From an uncultured Alphaproteobacteria bacterium (GTDB lineage: Bacteria; Pseudomonadota; Alphaproteobacteria; Sphingomonadales; Sphingomonadaceae): a stretch of DNA of 64,000 nucleotides. The notes under the pieces are model-generated. The model made no database searches and was not told where the DNA came from. It was given only the letters and a program-made list of their open reading frames with translations. Positions 7,005 to 18,037 of the stretch are shown here, piece after piece; position 1 is the first letter of the stretch; each line of letters begins with the position of its first letter. The stretch is taken from positions 62,001 to 126,000 of the forward strand of contig CAIZNH010000041.1 in NCBI GenBank assembly GCA_903934325.1, in the 5' to 3' direction. Made by a program: the position numbers and the translations under genes.

Positions 7005-8366
7005 TCAGAAGGTGGTGATCTCGACTTCGAGCTTGCGGAAGCCGTGGACGAAGTTCGCCCGCACCCGTTCCACATCGCCCGCGACATGCACCCGCATCCG
7101 GCGCTTGTGCAGTTCCTCCAGCAACACGCGCAATTGCAGCTCGGCCAGACGCGCGCCCACGCAGCGGTGGATGCCATAGCCGAAGGCGAGGTGGCGGCGC
7201 GCATTCTCGCGGGTGATGTCGAGCTTGTCGGCGTCCTCGAACACCTCCTCGTCGCGGTTGGCGCTGATGTACCACAACACCACCTTGTCGCCGGCCTTGA
7301 TGGTCTGGCCGAAGACTTCGGTATCCTCGGTGCAGGTGCGGCGCATATGGGCGAGCGGCACCTGCATACGCAGGATTTCCTGCACCGCATTGGGGATCAG
7401 CTCGGGCTGTTCCTCGTAGAGCTTGCGCTGATCGGGGAACTTGTCGAGCGCGTGGATGATGCCGCTCATGGTGTTGCGGGTGGTATCGTTCCCGCCCACG
7501 ATCAGCAGCACCAGATTGCCCATGAATTCCTCGGGGCGCATCTGGTTCATCGCGGGCGAGTGGATCATCATCGAGATGAGATCGCTGCCCGGCTCCTTGT
7601 CCATGCTGCGCTCCATCCAGAGGGTCTGGAAATAGGCCGCCATTTCCTGAAGGATGCCCCAGCGCACTTCATCCAGCGCGCGCACCGAGCCGAGTTCGGT
7701 ATCGCCTGCCCAGTCCGACCAGAAGGTCAGCAGGCGGCGGTCTTCCCAGGGAAAGCCGAAAAGGATCGCCAGCATCCCCGTGGTCAGCTCGATCGAGACC
7801 GTATCGACCCAGTCGAACACCTCGCCGCGCGGCAGGCTGTCGAGCAGCTCGCCGGTGCGGGCGCGGATTTCCGCTTCCATGTCGGTGATCGCGCTGGGGG
7901 TGAACTTGGGCGCGACGGTGCGGCGCTGGCCGGTGTGCTGCGGGCGGTCCATCGCGATGAACATCGGCAGTTCGCGCGGCGCATCAATGCCGGCGGCGGC
8001 AGCTTCTTCTTCCGTCAGACGGTTGAGGATGGTGATCCCGCCATGCTCCCAGCTCGACGAGAAGGTCTCGGGCAGGGCCTCGATATGCTGGATCGCCTTG
8101 TGGCCGACCACCGCCCAATAGGGGCCATAGGGGCTGTCCGGAATCCAGTGCAGCTGTCCGGCCTTGCGCATTTCCGAAAACACCGGCTGCCAGCGATCCT
8201 CGGCATAGATTTCCGAGCGGCTCACATCCCACGGATGGGAATGTTGCAGCCGTTCTTCCGGGTGCGCGACGAAGTGGGCCTTCAGCGCATCATAGGAGGT
8301 CGGCTCGCGGCGCACTTGCGGGCGCTGGATAGTGTGCGAGGCGGGCGGCTGTGCAATCGTGGCCAT
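7005..8366 (-). CDS. Cytochrome P450, CYP153-like (alkane/fatty acid terminal hydroxylase type)
   Basis: This 453-residue soluble bacterial P450 has its I-helix oxygen motif at 291-296 (GGNDTT). The K-helix region follows at about 329, and the heme loop F-G-x-G-x-H-x-C-x-G (FGYGIHRCVG, 395-404) has Cys402. Several stretches match what is known of the CYP153 family: LVLLIVGGNDTTRN, PLAHMRRT, DKVVLWYISANRDE and GARLAELQLR. CYP153 enzymes hydroxylate the terminal carbon of alkanes, fatty acids or cyclic terpenes. They need a 2Fe-2S ferredoxin and an FAD reductase. A suitable reductase gene lies at 11850-13091, but no ferredoxin gene is in the window. The start has GGGAGAG just upstream. The substrate is inferred from family only. 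Confidence 0.85.
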   Translation of the reverse strand: MATIAQPPASHTIQRPQVRREPTSYDALKAHFVAHPEERLQHSHPWDVSRSEIYAEDRWQPVFSEMRKAGQLHWIPDSPYGPYWAVVGHKAIQHIEALPETFSSSWEHGGITILNRLTEEEAAAAGIDAPRELPMFIAMDRPQHTGQRRTVAPKFTPSAITDMEAEIRARTGELLDSLPRGEVFDWVDTVSIELTTGMLAILFGFPWEDRRLLTFWSDWAGDTELGSVRALDEVRWGILQEMAAYFQTLWMERSMDKEPGSDLISMMIHSPAMNQMRPEEFMGNLVLLIVGGNDTTRNTMSGIIHALDKFPDQRKLYEEQPELIPNAVQEILRMQVPLAHMRRTCTEDTEVFGQTIKAGDKVVLWYISANRDEEVFEDADKLDITRENARRHLAFGYGIHRCVGARLAELQLRVLLEELHKRRMRVHVAGDVERVRANFVHGFRKLEVEITTF

Positions 8367-8431
8367 ATGTCTCTCCCGTCCGGCGACCTTTCGGGGTTGG
8401 TCGCTCTGGTCCGAGTCGCAGTCTGCCCTAA

Positions 8432-8447
8432 CTTACAGCGATGTCAA
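8432..8447 (-). promoter_or_regulatory. Candidate promoter/operator of the CYP153-like gene
   Basis: On the minus strand the 16 bases read TTGACATCGCTGTAAG, an imperfect palindrome (TTGACA/TGTAAG around TCGC) that includes a perfect -35 hexamer TTGACA. It lies 66-81 bp before the P450 start. The -10 at the expected distance (AGACTG) is poor, so an activator or a different promoter is possible. The site resembles operators of TetR-type regulators in general shape only. Confidence 0.35.
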
Positions 8448-8479
8448 TATGGGTTGCGATTGCGAACCTATCTTCGGGC

Positions 8480-9751
8480 CTATTCCGCCGGTTCCGCTGC
8501 CGGAGCGCGCGCGCCGAAGCGCGAACGCTTGACCCGGCCCGCGCCGCCCGACTTCATCACCCGCTTGCGGAACAGCAGCGATCCGCCCTTGACCAGCGCC
8601 AGCACCGCGAGCCCCTGCCACACCAGCGCGAGCGCGTGGGTCCAGACGTCCGGCTCCATCGCCGCACGCGCCAGCATCGCAAAAGGCGAGGACAGCGGGA
8701 AGGCAATCGCGGCCAGCTCCAGCCCCGAACCCGGCGCCTTGATTGTATAGGCGGCAAGGAAGAACACCATCAGCTGCATCATGGTGACCGGCATCGAGAG
8801 CGTCTGCACCTCGCGCACCGTGTTCGCCATCGCGCCGATGGTGAGGAACAGGGCGCCCAGCAGGAGATAGGCCATCGCGAAGTAGATCACGCCCAGCGTG
8901 ATGAACAGCGGCCAGCCCACCGCAGGGGCGGGCAGGTTGGCGAAGTCGAACCCGGTCGAGGCGTTGATCGCCCCGCCGCCGAGGCTCCACAGCACGAAGC
9001 CCGCCGTGCCCCACACCGCGATGCCGACAAAGCTGACCGCGAGCATGGCGAAGAGCTTGCCCATGAACACCGCGTCCATCGGGATCGCAGCGGCGAGGAT
9101 CTCGATGATCTTGTTCGCCTTCTCCTCGACGAGGTTGGACAGCACCATCCCGGCGAGCAGCATGGTGAGCAGGAACAGGATCATCTGCGCGGCCTGCGCG
9201 GTCTGGATGCGGCTCGAACGTTCGGTCGCTGCCGAGGTGGCGACGATGTCGCTCGTCACCTTGGGGAAGGCGGTCGGCTCGGCCTGCAACGCATGGCCCG
9301 CGATCATGCTGACCGGACCCTGCCAGCGCAGCAGCTGGCCTTCGGTGCCGACCAGTTCGGGGGCAGCGAGCGTGCCGGTCATGATCGCGGCGTAGTTGCC
9401 GCGGCGCGATTCCATGAAGGCGCGCGCGTCGAAGGCGGGATCATCGGTGGCCTCGGGCACTTCGCGCAGGGCCGGCAGCGCGCCGCCCAGTTGCGGGGCA
9501 AGCCTTTCGGCTGCGACCTGCATCGCGGCATTATCCGCAGGGTTCATGGCAAGGCCGATCTCGACACTCACCGCCTCGCGCTGCACCTCGCCGCCGATCG
9601 CGCCGGCCATGCCGCCGATCAGCACCGGGAAGAGCGGGCCAAGCAGGAAGAACAGGAAGGCGCGGCTGAACAGCACCGCGACAAAATCGCGCCGGGCGAT
9701 GACCCAGGCGGCTTCAAGCGCCGAGAGGCGCGGACGAATGGTCTCGCTCAT
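8480..9751 (-). CDS. ABC-2 type transporter permease (NatB-like)
   Basis: A 423-residue membrane subunit. One N-terminal helix (about 25-55) is followed by a large extracytoplasmic domain (about 60-215) and then five or so helices. The helix starts LILFLLTMLLAGMVLSNLVEEKANKIIE, where a conserved V-E-E-K-x-N-x-I motif typical of NatB and other ABC-2 permeases is visible. It overlaps the upstream ATPase gene by 4 bp (ATGA), indicating translational coupling. NatAB proteins export sodium or other small molecules; the real cargo cannot be read here. The last 20 residues are rich in Arg and Ala and look cytoplasmic. Confidence 0.87.
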   Translation of the reverse strand: MSETIRPRLSALEAAWVIARRDFVAVLFSRAFLFFLLGPLFPVLIGGMAGAIGGEVQREAVSVEIGLAMNPADNAAMQVAAERLAPQLGGALPALREVPEATDDPAFDARAFMESRRGNYAAIMTGTLAAPELVGTEGQLLRWQGPVSMIAGHALQAEPTAFPKVTSDIVATSAATERSSRIQTAQAAQMILFLLTMLLAGMVLSNLVEEKANKIIEILAAAIPMDAVFMGKLFAMLAVSFVGIAVWGTAGFVLWSLGGGAINASTGFDFANLPAPAVGWPLFITLGVIYFAMAYLLLGALFLTIGAMANTVREVQTLSMPVTMMQLMVFFLAAYTIKAPGSGLELAAIAFPLSSPFAMLARAAMEPDVWTHALALVWQGLAVLALVKGGSLLFRKRVMKSGGAGRVKRSRFGARAPAAEPAE

Positions 9752-10758
9752 GCGCGGTCTCCCTGGTTGTCGGCTTCAAGCTGGCGGGCAGCAGCCTCGC
9801 CCGCGATGGCGACGAAGGCATCGTGCAGGCCTGCGCGCTCGATCGAGAGCGAGAGGATGCCCGCCTCGCCTTCGATCAGCCCCTTCAGGAGCGGTTCGAT
9901 GCCGCTTTCGGGCAGCGGGAAGTGGAAGAAATCGCCGTTGCGGCGGCTTTCGGGCGGCAGGGCGGAAAGCCACGCGCCTTCACGCGCGCGCGTCTCCAGC
10001 CGCACCTGCGCCGGGATCCGGTCGCGCGCCGCCTCGACGCTCCCGGCATAGGGCACCTTGCCCCCGGCGATGATCGCCACGCCTTCGCACAGGCGTTCGG
10101 CATGGTGAATGACGTGGGTCGAGAAGATCACCGTCACGCCGTCGTCTGCCAGCGCGCGGATCATCATTTCGAGCTTGCCCTGGTTGATCGCATCAAGGCC
10201 CGAGAACGGCTCGTCGAGCACCACCAGACGGGGCTTGTGGACCAGCGTGCCGAGCAGCTGGACGGTCTGCGCCATGCCCTTCGAAAGCTGCCGGATGGTG
10301 CGGTTGGCGGCATGGCCAAGCCCGTGGCGTTCGAGCAGTTCGGCGGCGCGGATGCGTCCTTCCTTCAAGGACAGGCCCCGCAGCGCGCCCATGAAGGCAA
10401 TCGCCTCGATGCACTTCATCTGCGGATAGAGCCCGCGCTCTTCGGGCAGATAGCCGATCAACCGGCCGATTTCGTGCGGGCGATCATGGCCGAACACGCG
10501 GCGCACGCCTTCATCGGGATCGATGATACCGAGCAGCATCCGCAGCGTCGTCGTTTTCCCTGCGCCATTGGGGCCGAGAATGCCGTAGATCGCGCCTTCG
10601 GGGACGGAAATGTCCACCCCGTCCACGGCGCGCGTGCCGTCAAGGCTCTTGACCAGCCCGCGGGCCTCGATTGCCAAAGGCCGCACATCATCGGGAAGGC
10701 TGGTGAAGCCCATTCCCAGATTGCCCGACCGATTCTGTTCGCTTACCGCCATATCCAT
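9748..10758 (-). CDS. ABC transporter ATP-binding protein (NatA-like)
   Basis: A 336-residue cytoplasmic ATPase that partners the permease encoded directly downstream. The Walker A is GPNGAGKTT (about residue 59) and the Q-loop region is GYLPEERGLYP. The signature is LSKGMAQ, replacing the canonical LSGGQ as is usual for NatA/DrrA-type exporters. The Walker B is LVVLDEPFSGLD and the switch His lies in STHVIHHAE. A C-terminal extension of about 100 residues follows. The start could be 10758 or an ATG two codons later. It is divergent from queG with 46 bp between the starts. Confidence 0.92.
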   Translation of the reverse strand: MDMAVSEQNRSGNLGMGFTSLPDDVRPLAIEARGLVKSLDGTRAVDGVDISVPEGAIYGILGPNGAGKTTTLRMLLGIIDPDEGVRRVFGHDRPHEIGRLIGYLPEERGLYPQMKCIEAIAFMGALRGLSLKEGRIRAAELLERHGLGHAANRTIRQLSKGMAQTVQLLGTLVHKPRLVVLDEPFSGLDAINQGKLEMMIRALADDGVTVIFSTHVIHHAERLCEGVAIIAGGKVPYAGSVEAARDRIPAQVRLETRAREGAWLSALPPESRRNGDFFHFPLPESGIEPLLKGLIEGEAGILSLSIERAGLHDAFVAIAGEAAARQLEADNQGDRA

Positions 10759-10804
10759 GGCTTACGCGGTTAGCGGGTCGGATTAAACGGGAGCCTCTCC
10801 AAAC

Positions 10805-11857
10805 ATGGTTAACGCCCCGGAAAGTCTGGACATGGCGGCGCGCATTGCCGGGCAGGCGGCGGCTCTCGGCTTTGCGGTTTGCGGCTTTACCGGCGCGGGG
10901 GAGGACCCGCTGCGGTCTGACCGGCTGGAGCAATGGCTGGGCGAGGGCCACCATGGCAGCATGGAGTGGATGGAAACGCGGCTGGAACACCGCCGCTCTC
11001 CGCAAGGCCTGTGGCCTGAAGCCCGCAGCGTCATCGCGCTGGGCATGAGCTACGCCCCCGCGCATGATCCGCTGGCGCTGGAGGGCTCGGACACCCACGC
11101 GCGCATCTCGGTCTATGCCCAGGGCCGCGACTATCACGATGTCGTGAAAAAGCGGCTGAAGGCGCTCGCCCGCTGGCTGGTGGAGGCGGCGCCGGGGGCG
11201 GAGGTGAAGGTCTTTGTCGACACCGCGCCGGTGATGGAAAAGCCGCTGGGCGAGGCGGCGGGGATCGGCTGGCAGGGCAAGCACACCAACCTCGTCAGCC
11301 CGACCCATGGCAGCTGGCTGTTTCTGGGGGCGATCTACACGACACTCGACCTCGCGCCCGCAGAGCCGCACCGCGACCAGTGCGGGAGTTGCCGCGCCTG
11401 TCTCGACGCCTGCCCCACCAAGGCCTTCCCCGCGCCCTATCAGCTCGATGCGCGGCGCTGCATTTCCTACCTCACCATCGAGCACAAGGGGCCGGTTCCC
11501 GAGGATCTGCGCGAGGGGCTCGGCAACCGCATCTATGGCTGCGATGATTGCCTTGCGGTGTGCCCGTGGAACAAGTTCGCATCCGAAGCGCAGGCGATCC
11601 GCGAATTCCTCCCCCGCGCCGAACTGGTCGCCCCGCGGCTGGCGGAACTGCTGGCGCTGGACGACGCGGGATTTCGCTCGCTCTTCTCCGGCTCCCCGAT
11701 CAAGCGCATTGGGCGCGACCGGTTTGTGCGCAACTGCCTCTATGCGGCGGGCAACAGCGGGAATGGCGCACTGATCCCGCAGGTTCAGGCGTTGACCGCC
11801 GATGCTGACCCGGTGGTCGCTGAGGCAGCGCAGTGGGCGCTAACCCGGCTCAGATAA
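10805..11857 (+). CDS. queG: Epoxyqueuosine reductase
   Basis: This 350-residue cobalamin-dependent iron-sulfur enzyme catalyses the last step of queuosine synthesis, converting epoxyqueuosine in tRNA to queuosine. Visible features are the conserved Asp region [10 protein letters not shown] (about 137-146) and a first 4Fe-4S motif [12 protein letters not shown] (about 193-204). The second motif, [13 protein letters not shown], has the signature CPWN of this family. A C-terminal HEAT-like helical tail (about 300-350) binds tRNA. Length is normal. Its stop overlaps the end of the convergent reductase gene by 8 bp, so no room exists for a terminator between them. Confidence 0.95.
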   Translation: MVNAPESLDMAARIAGQAAALGFAVCGFTGAGEDPLRSDRLEQWLGEGHHGSMEWMETRLEHRRSPQGLWPEARSVIALGMSYAPAHDPLALEGSDTHARISVYAQGRDYHDVVKKRLKALARWLVEAAPGAEVKVFVDTAPVMEKPLGEAAGIGWQGKHTNLVSPTHGSWLFLGAIYTTLDLAPAEPHRDQCGSCRACLDACPTKAFPAPYQLDARRCISYLTIEHKGPVPEDLREGLGNRIYGCDDCLAVCPWNKFASEAQAIREFLPRAELVAPRLAELLALDDAGFRSLFSGSPIKRIGRDRFVRNCLYAAGNSGNGALIPQVQALTADADPVVAEAAQWALTRLR

Positions 11858-13091
11858 GATCCTTGAGCGCCACTTCGGGATCGGCCAGCAGCGCCGGGTC
11901 GACTTTGCCCACGCCGCTCTCCAGCAGCTTTCTTGCCTGCACATAGTCCTTCATCGTCCCCACGCAGTCGAAGGCGATCGGCTTGCCGCCCTTCAGATAG
12001 ACCACGGTGAACTTGCGGCTTTCCGGATCGCCGCGCAGCACGGTTTCGTCAAAGCCGAGGCTGAGGCCCGCCGTTTGCAGCTTCAGATCATACTGGTTCG
12101 ACCAGAACCACGGCAGGGCGTGATAGGTCTCCTTCTCGCCCATGATCGCCTTGGCGACGGTGTTCGCCATGTCATGTGCGTTCTGGACCGATTCGAGCCG
12201 GATCACGGCGCCATCGGCAAAGTCGTTGGCGTGGGCCGCGCAGTCGCCGATGGCGTAGATATCATCGAGGGTGGTGCGGCAGCAGAAGTCCACGTCCACC
12301 CCGTTGGAGCCGGCAGCGCCCGCCGCAATCAGTGGGGCAACCGCTGGCACGATGCCGATGCCGACCACCACCATGTCGCAGGCCACCTCCTCGCCCGTGT
12401 CGAGCCGGACGCCGGTGACTGTGTCATCCCCCAGCACGGAATGGACGCCGGTGGAGAGGCGCACATCGACGCCCTGACGGCGGTGTTCATCGGCATAGAA
12501 GGTGGAAAGCTCTTCCCCCGCGACGCGCGCGAGCAGGCGCTGCAGCATCTCGACCAGCACCACCTCGCAGCCCAATTTGCGCAGCACGGCAGCCGCTTCG
12601 AGGCCGATATAGCCCCCGCCGATCACCACCGCGCGCTTCGCCCCGTCGGCCAGCGCCTGCATCATCGCATCGGCATCGGACTTGTCGCGCACGTAGAACA
12701 CCTGGGGCAGCACCGCGCCCGGCACCGGCAGGCGGCGCGGATCGCCCCCGCCTGACCAGATCAGTTTGCGATAGGTCACCGCGCCCCCGTCCGAGAGGGT
12801 GAGGCGGTGCGCAGCGGGATCGATTGCGGTCACCGCCGCGCCGAGGTGCAGCGCGATATCCTTGTCGGCCCAGAATTTCTCGGGCCGGATCATGATCCTC
12901 TCAAAGCCCTTGTCGCCCGCGAGATATTCCTTGGACAGCGGCGGGCGCTCGTAGGGCGGGGCATCGTCGCGGCCGATCATCAGGATCGAGCTTTCGTGCC
13001 CGTGCTGGCGCAGCGCGATCGCCGCCTGCGCGCCGCCATGGCCGGTGCCGACGATCACGACGTCTGCGTGCTGGATATTCGCTGTTGTCAT
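11850..13091 (-). CDS. FAD-dependent ferredoxin/rubredoxin-type reductase
   Basis: A 413-residue NAD(P)H-dependent flavoprotein. The N-terminal FAD Rossmann motif is [17 protein letters not shown] (residues 11-27). The second, NAD-binding Rossmann motif is [17 protein letters not shown] (about 154-170), and the FAD-binding IYAIGDCA lies near residue 285. This matches putidaredoxin reductase, rhodocoxin reductase and related proteins that feed electrons to ferredoxins of class I P450 systems or dioxygenases. With two P450 genes in the window it is a natural redox partner, although neither is adjacent. The GxGHGG variation in the first motif is common in this group. Confidence 0.9.
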   Translation of the reverse strand: MTTANIQHADVVIVGTGHGGAQAAIALRQHGHESSILMIGRDDAPPYERPPLSKEYLAGDKGFERIMIRPEKFWADKDIALHLGAAVTAIDPAAHRLTLSDGGAVTYRKLIWSGGGDPRRLPVPGAVLPQVFYVRDKSDADAMMQALADGAKRAVVIGGGYIGLEAAAVLRKLGCEVVLVEMLQRLLARVAGEELSTFYADEHRRQGVDVRLSTGVHSVLGDDTVTGVRLDTGEEVACDMVVVGIGIVPAVAPLIAAGAAGSNGVDVDFCCRTTLDDIYAIGDCAAHANDFADGAVIRLESVQNAHDMANTVAKAIMGEKETYHALPWFWSNQYDLKLQTAGLSLGFDETVLRGDPESRKFTVVYLKGGKPIAFDCVGTMKDYVQARKLLESGVGKVDPALLADPEVALKDLI

Positions 13092-13185
13092 GCCCTGCCT
13101 AATGCCCCTCCGGCGTGTTGCGGCCTTTGACTTGCCGCAAACGCCCGAAGGGTCAAGCTGGTGATTGTGTGACAGGCCGCGCGCG

Positions 13186-16100
13186 TCAGCGCTCCAAAAG
13201 ATTCCGCGCCTGGCTGGCGATCTGGGCGAGCATCGCCGGGCCGACCGGCGGGCGGGCCTGGGCGCGGGCGATCATGCTGCGGAACTGCGCGACGCTGGCC
13301 GCATTGCGCGTGGCCCATTCGCCCACAGCACCGCGCGGATCGTCCTTGCCGCCCTTGCGCCGCAGCAGGCGCCGCAGGAAATCGAGCCGCATCGCCTGGA
13401 AATCGCGCGCGAGGCCCGAGACCAGCAGGCGGTCCCACACGTCGGATGGCGACATATGCGCCGCGGTGCCCTGCGCCCAGTCGAGCCCCAGCCGCCCGCC
13501 GATATCGGTGAAGGCATGGGTCAGCGCGATGGCATCGATCCCGGTCTCCAGCGCCAGCTTGGCGAGGCCCACTGCCCCGTCGAAATCGAACAGGTTGGCG
13601 ACCCGCGCGGCGAGCGCCTCGGGGGCTCCCGCAGCGACAAAGCCCTGCCGCAGCTCTGCCGAGCGGGCGCGCGGTTCGGCTGCGAGCAGCTCCTCGCGCG
13701 CGGCGGCGAGGCGGACGACGCCCTTCTCCAGCTCGGCAATCATCGCCCCGGCCTCGACCTTGCCCGCAGCGGTGCGCAGCACGTCGCTCATCAGGTTGCC
13801 GACCGCTGCCGCGAGCCGGTCAAACAGCACCAGCCTTGCGCTTTCGGGGATCGCCGCCGCGTCAAGCTCGCGCCACAAGGCATCGAGCCCGAACAGGCGT
13901 TCGGCCACCACAAAGGCCCCCGCCACCTCGGCATGGTCCACCCCTTCCTCCTCGGCGAGTTCGAAGGGGTGGACCATGCCGAGCCGGTTGACCATGCGAT
14001 TGGCAAGGCTGGTCGCGATCATCTCGCGCCGCAGCCGGTGGCCGCGGATTTCGGCGGCATAGGTCTTGCGCATCGCGGTGGGGAAGCGCGCGATCAGCAG
14101 CGCATCATTCACCGGATCATCGACCAGCGTGCTCGCCTCCAGCGCATCCTGAAGCGCGAGCTTGGCCGAGGACAGCAGCACCGCAAGCTCGGGGCGGGTG
14201 AGCCCCTGCCCGTCGGCGGCGCGGCGCAGCAGGGTCTCGCCATCGGCAAGGCCTTCGGTGCGGCGATCGAAGCCGCCGATATCCTCCAGCCGCTCGATCA
14301 GGCGCACGTAAGCGGCGCTTGCTCCCGGCCCGCCCGCCTCGGCCACCGACAGGGCGAGGGCCTGCAAGCGGTTGTCTTCGAGCACGATGGTGCCGACCTC
14401 GTCGGTCATAGCGGCGAGCAGCGTGTTGCGCTTCTTGGGGCTGAGCTTGCCCGAGGCGCTCGCCGCGGCCAGCGCGATCTTGATGTTGACCTCGTTGTCC
14501 GAGCAATCGACCCCGGCGGAATTGTCGATGAAATCGGTGTTGATGCGGCCTCCGGCCAGCGAATAGGCGATGCGCCCGGCCTGGGTGACGCCGAGGTTCG
14601 CGCCCTCGCCGATCGCTTTTGCCCGCACCTCGTCCGCATCGACGCGCAGGGCATCATTGGCCGGATCGCCGACCTGGATGTGGTTCTCCTGCGGCGCCTT
14701 CACATAGGTGCCGATCCCGCCGAACCACATGAGGTCAACCCGCGCGCGCAGGATTGCCGAGATCAGCGCTTCGGGCTCGATCTCCTTCTCGGCAATGTCG
14801 AGCAGCGCGCGCATTTCCTTGGTCAGCTTGATGCGCTTCAGCGAGCGGCTGAACACCCCGCCGCCCTTGGAAATCAGCGCGGGATCATAATCCTCCCAGC
14901 TCGAACGCGGCAGTTCGAACATCCGCTTGCGCTCTTTCCAGCTTGTCATCGGATCGGGGGTGGGATCGATGAAGATGTGGCGGTGATCGAAGGCGGCGAC
15001 GAGCTTGATCGCCTTCGAGAGCAGCATCCCGTTGCCGAACACGTCGCCCGACATATCGCCGCAGCCTGCGACGGTGACGGGATCGGTCTGCACGTCGATC
15101 CCCATCTCGCGGAAGTGGCGCTGGACGCTCACCCAGGCGCCGCGCGCGGTGATGCCCATCGCCTTGTGATCATAGCCGTTCGAGCCGCCGCTGGCGAAGG
15201 CGTCGTCGAGCCAGAAGTCGCGCGATTGCGCGATGCCGTTGGCGATGTCGGAGAAGGTCGCGGTGCCCTTGTCGGCGGCGACCACGAAATAGGGGTCCTG
15301 CCCGTCGAGCACCTGCACGGCCTCGGGGTGGACCACCTTGCCCGCGACGATATTGTCGGTGACCGACAGCAGCGTGCGGATGAAGGCCTCGTATGCGCCG
15401 CGGCCCTCTGCCGCCCAGCCTTCGCGGTCAAGCGCGGGGGAGGGAAGCTGCTTGGGATAGAACCCGCCCTTGGCGCCGGTCGGCACGATCACCGCATTCT
15501 TCACCCGCTGGGCCTTCATCAGCCCGAGGATTTCGGTGCGGAAGTCGTCGCGCCGGTCAGACCAGCGCAGGCCCCCGCGCGCCACCGCACCCGAGCGCAG
15601 GTGGATGCCTTCCACGCGGCGCGAATAGACGAAGATTTCGCGCCACGGCACCGGCTTGGGCAGGTTCGGGACGAGGGCGGAATCGATCTTGAAGGCGAGC
15701 GCCTCGGCGGCGGCGGGCGCAAAGGCATTGGTGCGCAGCACGGCATCGATCACCGCGCGGTAGAGCCGCAGCAGGCGGTCGTCATTGATCGCGGTGACCT
15801 TGGCAAGGCCGCGGGTGAAGGCACCGTGAGCCGCGGCAATCGCCTCCTCGCGGTCACCCTTGAAGGCGGGATCGTGGCGCGCGGCGAACAGATCGATCAT
15901 CGCTGCGGTCACTTGCGGCGCGCTCGCCAACGCATCGACCACGGTGTAGATCGTGTAGGTCACCCCGGTCTGGCGCAGATAGCGATAGATCGCGCGCATC
16001 CAGTTCGCCTCTTGCGGGGTGAGGCCGATGGCGGTGACGAGGCGGTTGAAGGGATCATCCTCGCCAGCGCCATTGAGCACGTCCGCCAGCGCCGTCTCGA

Positions 16101-17907
16101 TCAGCCCGGCCCGCGCGATCAGGCCCTTCGCGTCGAGCCCGGCGGGGACAGTGAGCTGGAAATCATGGATCGAGCCGAGCGCGGTGTCGGTGAGGAAGGT
16201 CGGCACTTCGGCAGCGACGCGGAAGCCGAAATGTTCAAGTGCAGGCACCGCGTCCGACAGGGCAAGGCGGCGGCGGGCGCAATAGATCTTGAGCCGCAGC
16301 GCGTCTGGCCCGTCACCTTCGACATGATAGAGCCGGGTGGCGCGATCGGGGCGGGCGGTGGCGGCGGCGTCCTCATGCTCGGCGTGGGCAAGCGTGCGCA
16401 GCCTCGCGATGTCGCGCGCCGCCTCGGCCGGGCCATTGGCAAGGCGATAGGCGGTGGGGAAGGCTGGGGCATAGCGCGCCGCGAGCATGGCGGCGCGGCC
16501 ATCATCCTCGTGGGTGGCGAGGTGGGTTTCGACCGCCTCGTTCCAGCCGCGCAGCAGATCGACCAGCTGGGCTTCGATCCCGGCCGGATCGGGCAGACCA
16601 TCGCAGCCGCGCACATCAATCAGGAAGCGCAGCAGGGCGAGCGTGCTGCCTTCGACCTCAAGGCTCCAGTCGAGCAGCGCGGCCCCCGGCGCAGCGAGCA
16701 GCATCGCCTGGATTTGCAGGCGCACATCGGTCGACATCTGGTCACGCGGGAGCCAGACGAAGGCGAACAGGTGGCGTTCGAGGGTCGAGGGCACCATCAC
16801 CATGCGCACCCGCGGGCGATCGATCAGCGCCATCTTGGTGGTCGCAAGCTCGGCCACGCGCTCGCGCCCGAAGGCGATCAGCAGATCATTGGGCAGCGAA
16901 GTGAAGGCGTGCACCAGCGCCTTGCCGTTGTGCCCGGCGGGATCATAGCCGAGCCGGTCGGTCAGGGCTGCCAGCCGCTGGCGCACCACCGGCACTTCAT
17001 GCGGGCGGGCGTTGAGCGCAGCCGAGGTCCACAGGCCCGCGTGGAGCGACAGGGCGACGACCTTTCCGCCTTCGCGCACCGGGGCAATGAACAGATCGAG
17101 CGGGCTGGCGCGGTGGACGCGGGCGTGGACGTTGGACTTGATCACCAACAGGGCGCGCGGAGTGCCCTCGGCCTCCTGGGCGTCGAACCAGTCGAAGGCG
17201 CGCTGCATCGAGACTTCGGCCAGCAATTCGCGCGCCGAGCCGCGGCAGATGCCGAGCATCGCGTCTTCGCGCCCGTCGCGATAGCGGGTGAGGTGGCCGA
17301 GCTGGGTCAGCATCCCGCCGCCCAGCCATTCGAGCAGCGCGCCCGCTTCGGCGTCCACGGCAGCGGCGGCCTGTGCATCACCGGCCATCGCGGCCTGCAT
17401 TGCCGGCCAGTCACCCACGGCAGCGCGGACATCGGCCAGCGTCAGCTCCAGCGCTTCGTGGAGCTCGCGGCGCAGGCGGGCATCGACCCGCGGGGTCTCG
17501 ACATAGATCAGCGATTCGCGAGCGGCGCCGGGGGCCTTTTCCTCGGGCTTGGCGATGGCGGTCAGCGCGCCCTTCGCGTCGCGGGTGACGGGGGCGACGG
17601 GATGCAGCAGGCGGTCAATCGCAATGCCGAGCGCAGCCATGGTGGCCGCAATCGAATCGACCAGAAACGGCATGTCGTCATTCACCAGCGCGATGCGCAA
17701 GCGGCGCTCGCCGGTGTCGGATTCGATGTGGATCAGCGATTCGCCGGGCTGGCGTGTGGCGGCGGCCTTGATCAGGAACTGCGCGGCATCATCGAGCACG
17801 GGGCGATCGGCCTGGGCATCGCTTGGCAGCAGCGAGGCTTCGAGATTGAGGCGCAGCGCCTTGTTCCACGCGTTCTGCGCCGCCCCAGCAGCGGTCTTAG
17901 ACCCCAT
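13186..17907 (-). CDS. gdhZ: NAD-specific glutamate dehydrogenase, large GDH-180 type
   Basis: A 1573-residue enzyme that deaminates glutamate to 2-oxoglutarate with NAD. Its size and sequence fit the Bac_GDH (180 kDa) family, whose Caulobacter member is named gdhZ. The N-terminal half (about 1-650) holds regulatory ACT-like segments. The catalytic region (about 700-1220) includes [30 protein letters not shown] and the nucleotide-binding part around [15 protein letters not shown]. The C-terminal 350 residues are the family-specific helical domain. The enzyme is usually catabolic, so together with gltBD and glnE it places both glutamate breakdown and synthesis in this window. The whole frame is intact; a long open frame on the other strand is a codon-bias shadow. 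Confidence 0.95.
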   Translation of the reverse strand: MGSKTAAGAAQNAWNKALRLNLEASLLPSDAQADRPVLDDAAQFLIKAAATRQPGESLIHIESDTGERRLRIALVNDDMPFLVDSIAATMAALGIAIDRLLHPVAPVTRDAKGALTAIAKPEEKAPGAARESLIYVETPRVDARLRRELHEALELTLADVRAAVGDWPAMQAAMAGDAQAAAAVDAEAGALLEWLGGGMLTQLGHLTRYRDGREDAMLGICRGSARELLAEVSMQRAFDWFDAQEAEGTPRALLVIKSNVHARVHRASPLDLFIAPVREGGKVVALSLHAGLWTSAALNARPHEVPVVRQRLAALTDRLGYDPAGHNGKALVHAFTSLPNDLLIAFGRERVAELATTKMALIDRPRVRMVMVPSTLERHLFAFVWLPRDQMSTDVRLQIQAMLLAAPGAALLDWSLEVEGSTLALLRFLIDVRGCDGLPDPAGIEAQLVDLLRGWNEAVETHLATHEDDGRAAMLAARYAPAFPTAYRLANGPAEAARDIARLRTLAHAEHEDAAATARPDRATRLYHVEGDGPDALRLKIYCARRRLALSDAVPALEHFGFRVAAEVPTFLTDTALGSIHDFQLTVPAGLDAKGLIARAGLIETALADVLNGAGEDDPFNRLVTAIGLTPQEANWMRAIYRYLRQTGVTYTIYTVVDALASAPQVTAAMIDLFAARHDPAFKGDREEAIAAAHGAFTRGLAKVTAINDDRLLRLYRAVIDAVLRTNAFAPAAAEALAFKIDSALVPNLPKPVPWREIFVYSRRVEGIHLRSGAVARGGLRWSDRRDDFRTEILGLMKAQRVKNAVIVPTGAKGGFYPKQLPSPALDREGWAAEGRGAYEAFIRTLLSVTDNIVAGKVVHPEAVQVLDGQDPYFVVAADKGTATFSDIANGIAQSRDFWLDDAFASGGSNGYDHKAMGITARGAWVSVQRHFREMGIDVQTDPVTVAGCGDMSGDVFGNGMLLSKAIKLVAAFDHRHIFIDPTPDPMTSWKERKRMFELPRSSWEDYDPALISKGGGVFSRSLKRIKLTKEMRALLDIAEKEIEPEALISAILRARVDLMWFGGIGTYVKAPQENHIQVGDPANDALRVDADEVRAKAIGEGANLGVTQAGRIAYSLAGGRINTDFIDNSAGVDCSDNEVNIKIALAAASASGKLSPKKRNTLLAAMTDEVGTIVLEDNRLQALALSVAEAGGPGASAAYVRLIERLEDIGGFDRRTEGLADGETLLRRAADGQGLTRPELAVLLSSAKLALQDALEASTLVDDPVNDALLIARFPTAMRKTYAAEIRGHRLRREMIATSLANRMVNRLGMVHPFELAEEEGVDHAEVAGAFVVAERLFGLDALWRELDAAAIPESARLVLFDRLAAAVGNLMSDVLRTAAGKVEAGAMIAELEKGVVRLAAAREELLAAEPRARSAELRQGFVAAGAPEALAARVANLFDFDGAVGLAKLALETGIDAIALTHAFTDIGGRLGLDWAQGTAAHMSPSDVWDRLLVSGLARDFQAMRLDFLRRLLRRKGGKDDPRGAVGEWATRNAASVAQFRSMIARAQARPPVGPAMLAQIASQARNLLER

Positions 17908-18037
17908 ATTCGGCTCCTGCCCATCCTACGTCCGGCCTGCGCTTCATGCGCAACATTATTGTGCCGGTTTGTTGTTATCGTGTTTCGCCGCGATACGCCT
18001 TTACCCGCGCTGTGCCAAGCGTGTTGATGACGTAGGG

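Noticed and set aside
13165-18027. Very long open frame (over 1600 codons) on the plus strand
   Set aside because: It is exactly opposite the glutamate dehydrogenase gene, is rich in Arg, Gly, His and Gln as expected for an antisense frame in GC-rich DNA, and shows no recognisable domain.
17925-18036. CCTACGTC (17925-17932) and GACGTAGG (18029-18036) inverted repeat flanking the region between the GDH and flavin monooxygenase genes
   Set aside because: Eight bases separated by almost 100 bp can arise by chance, and no other structure supports it.
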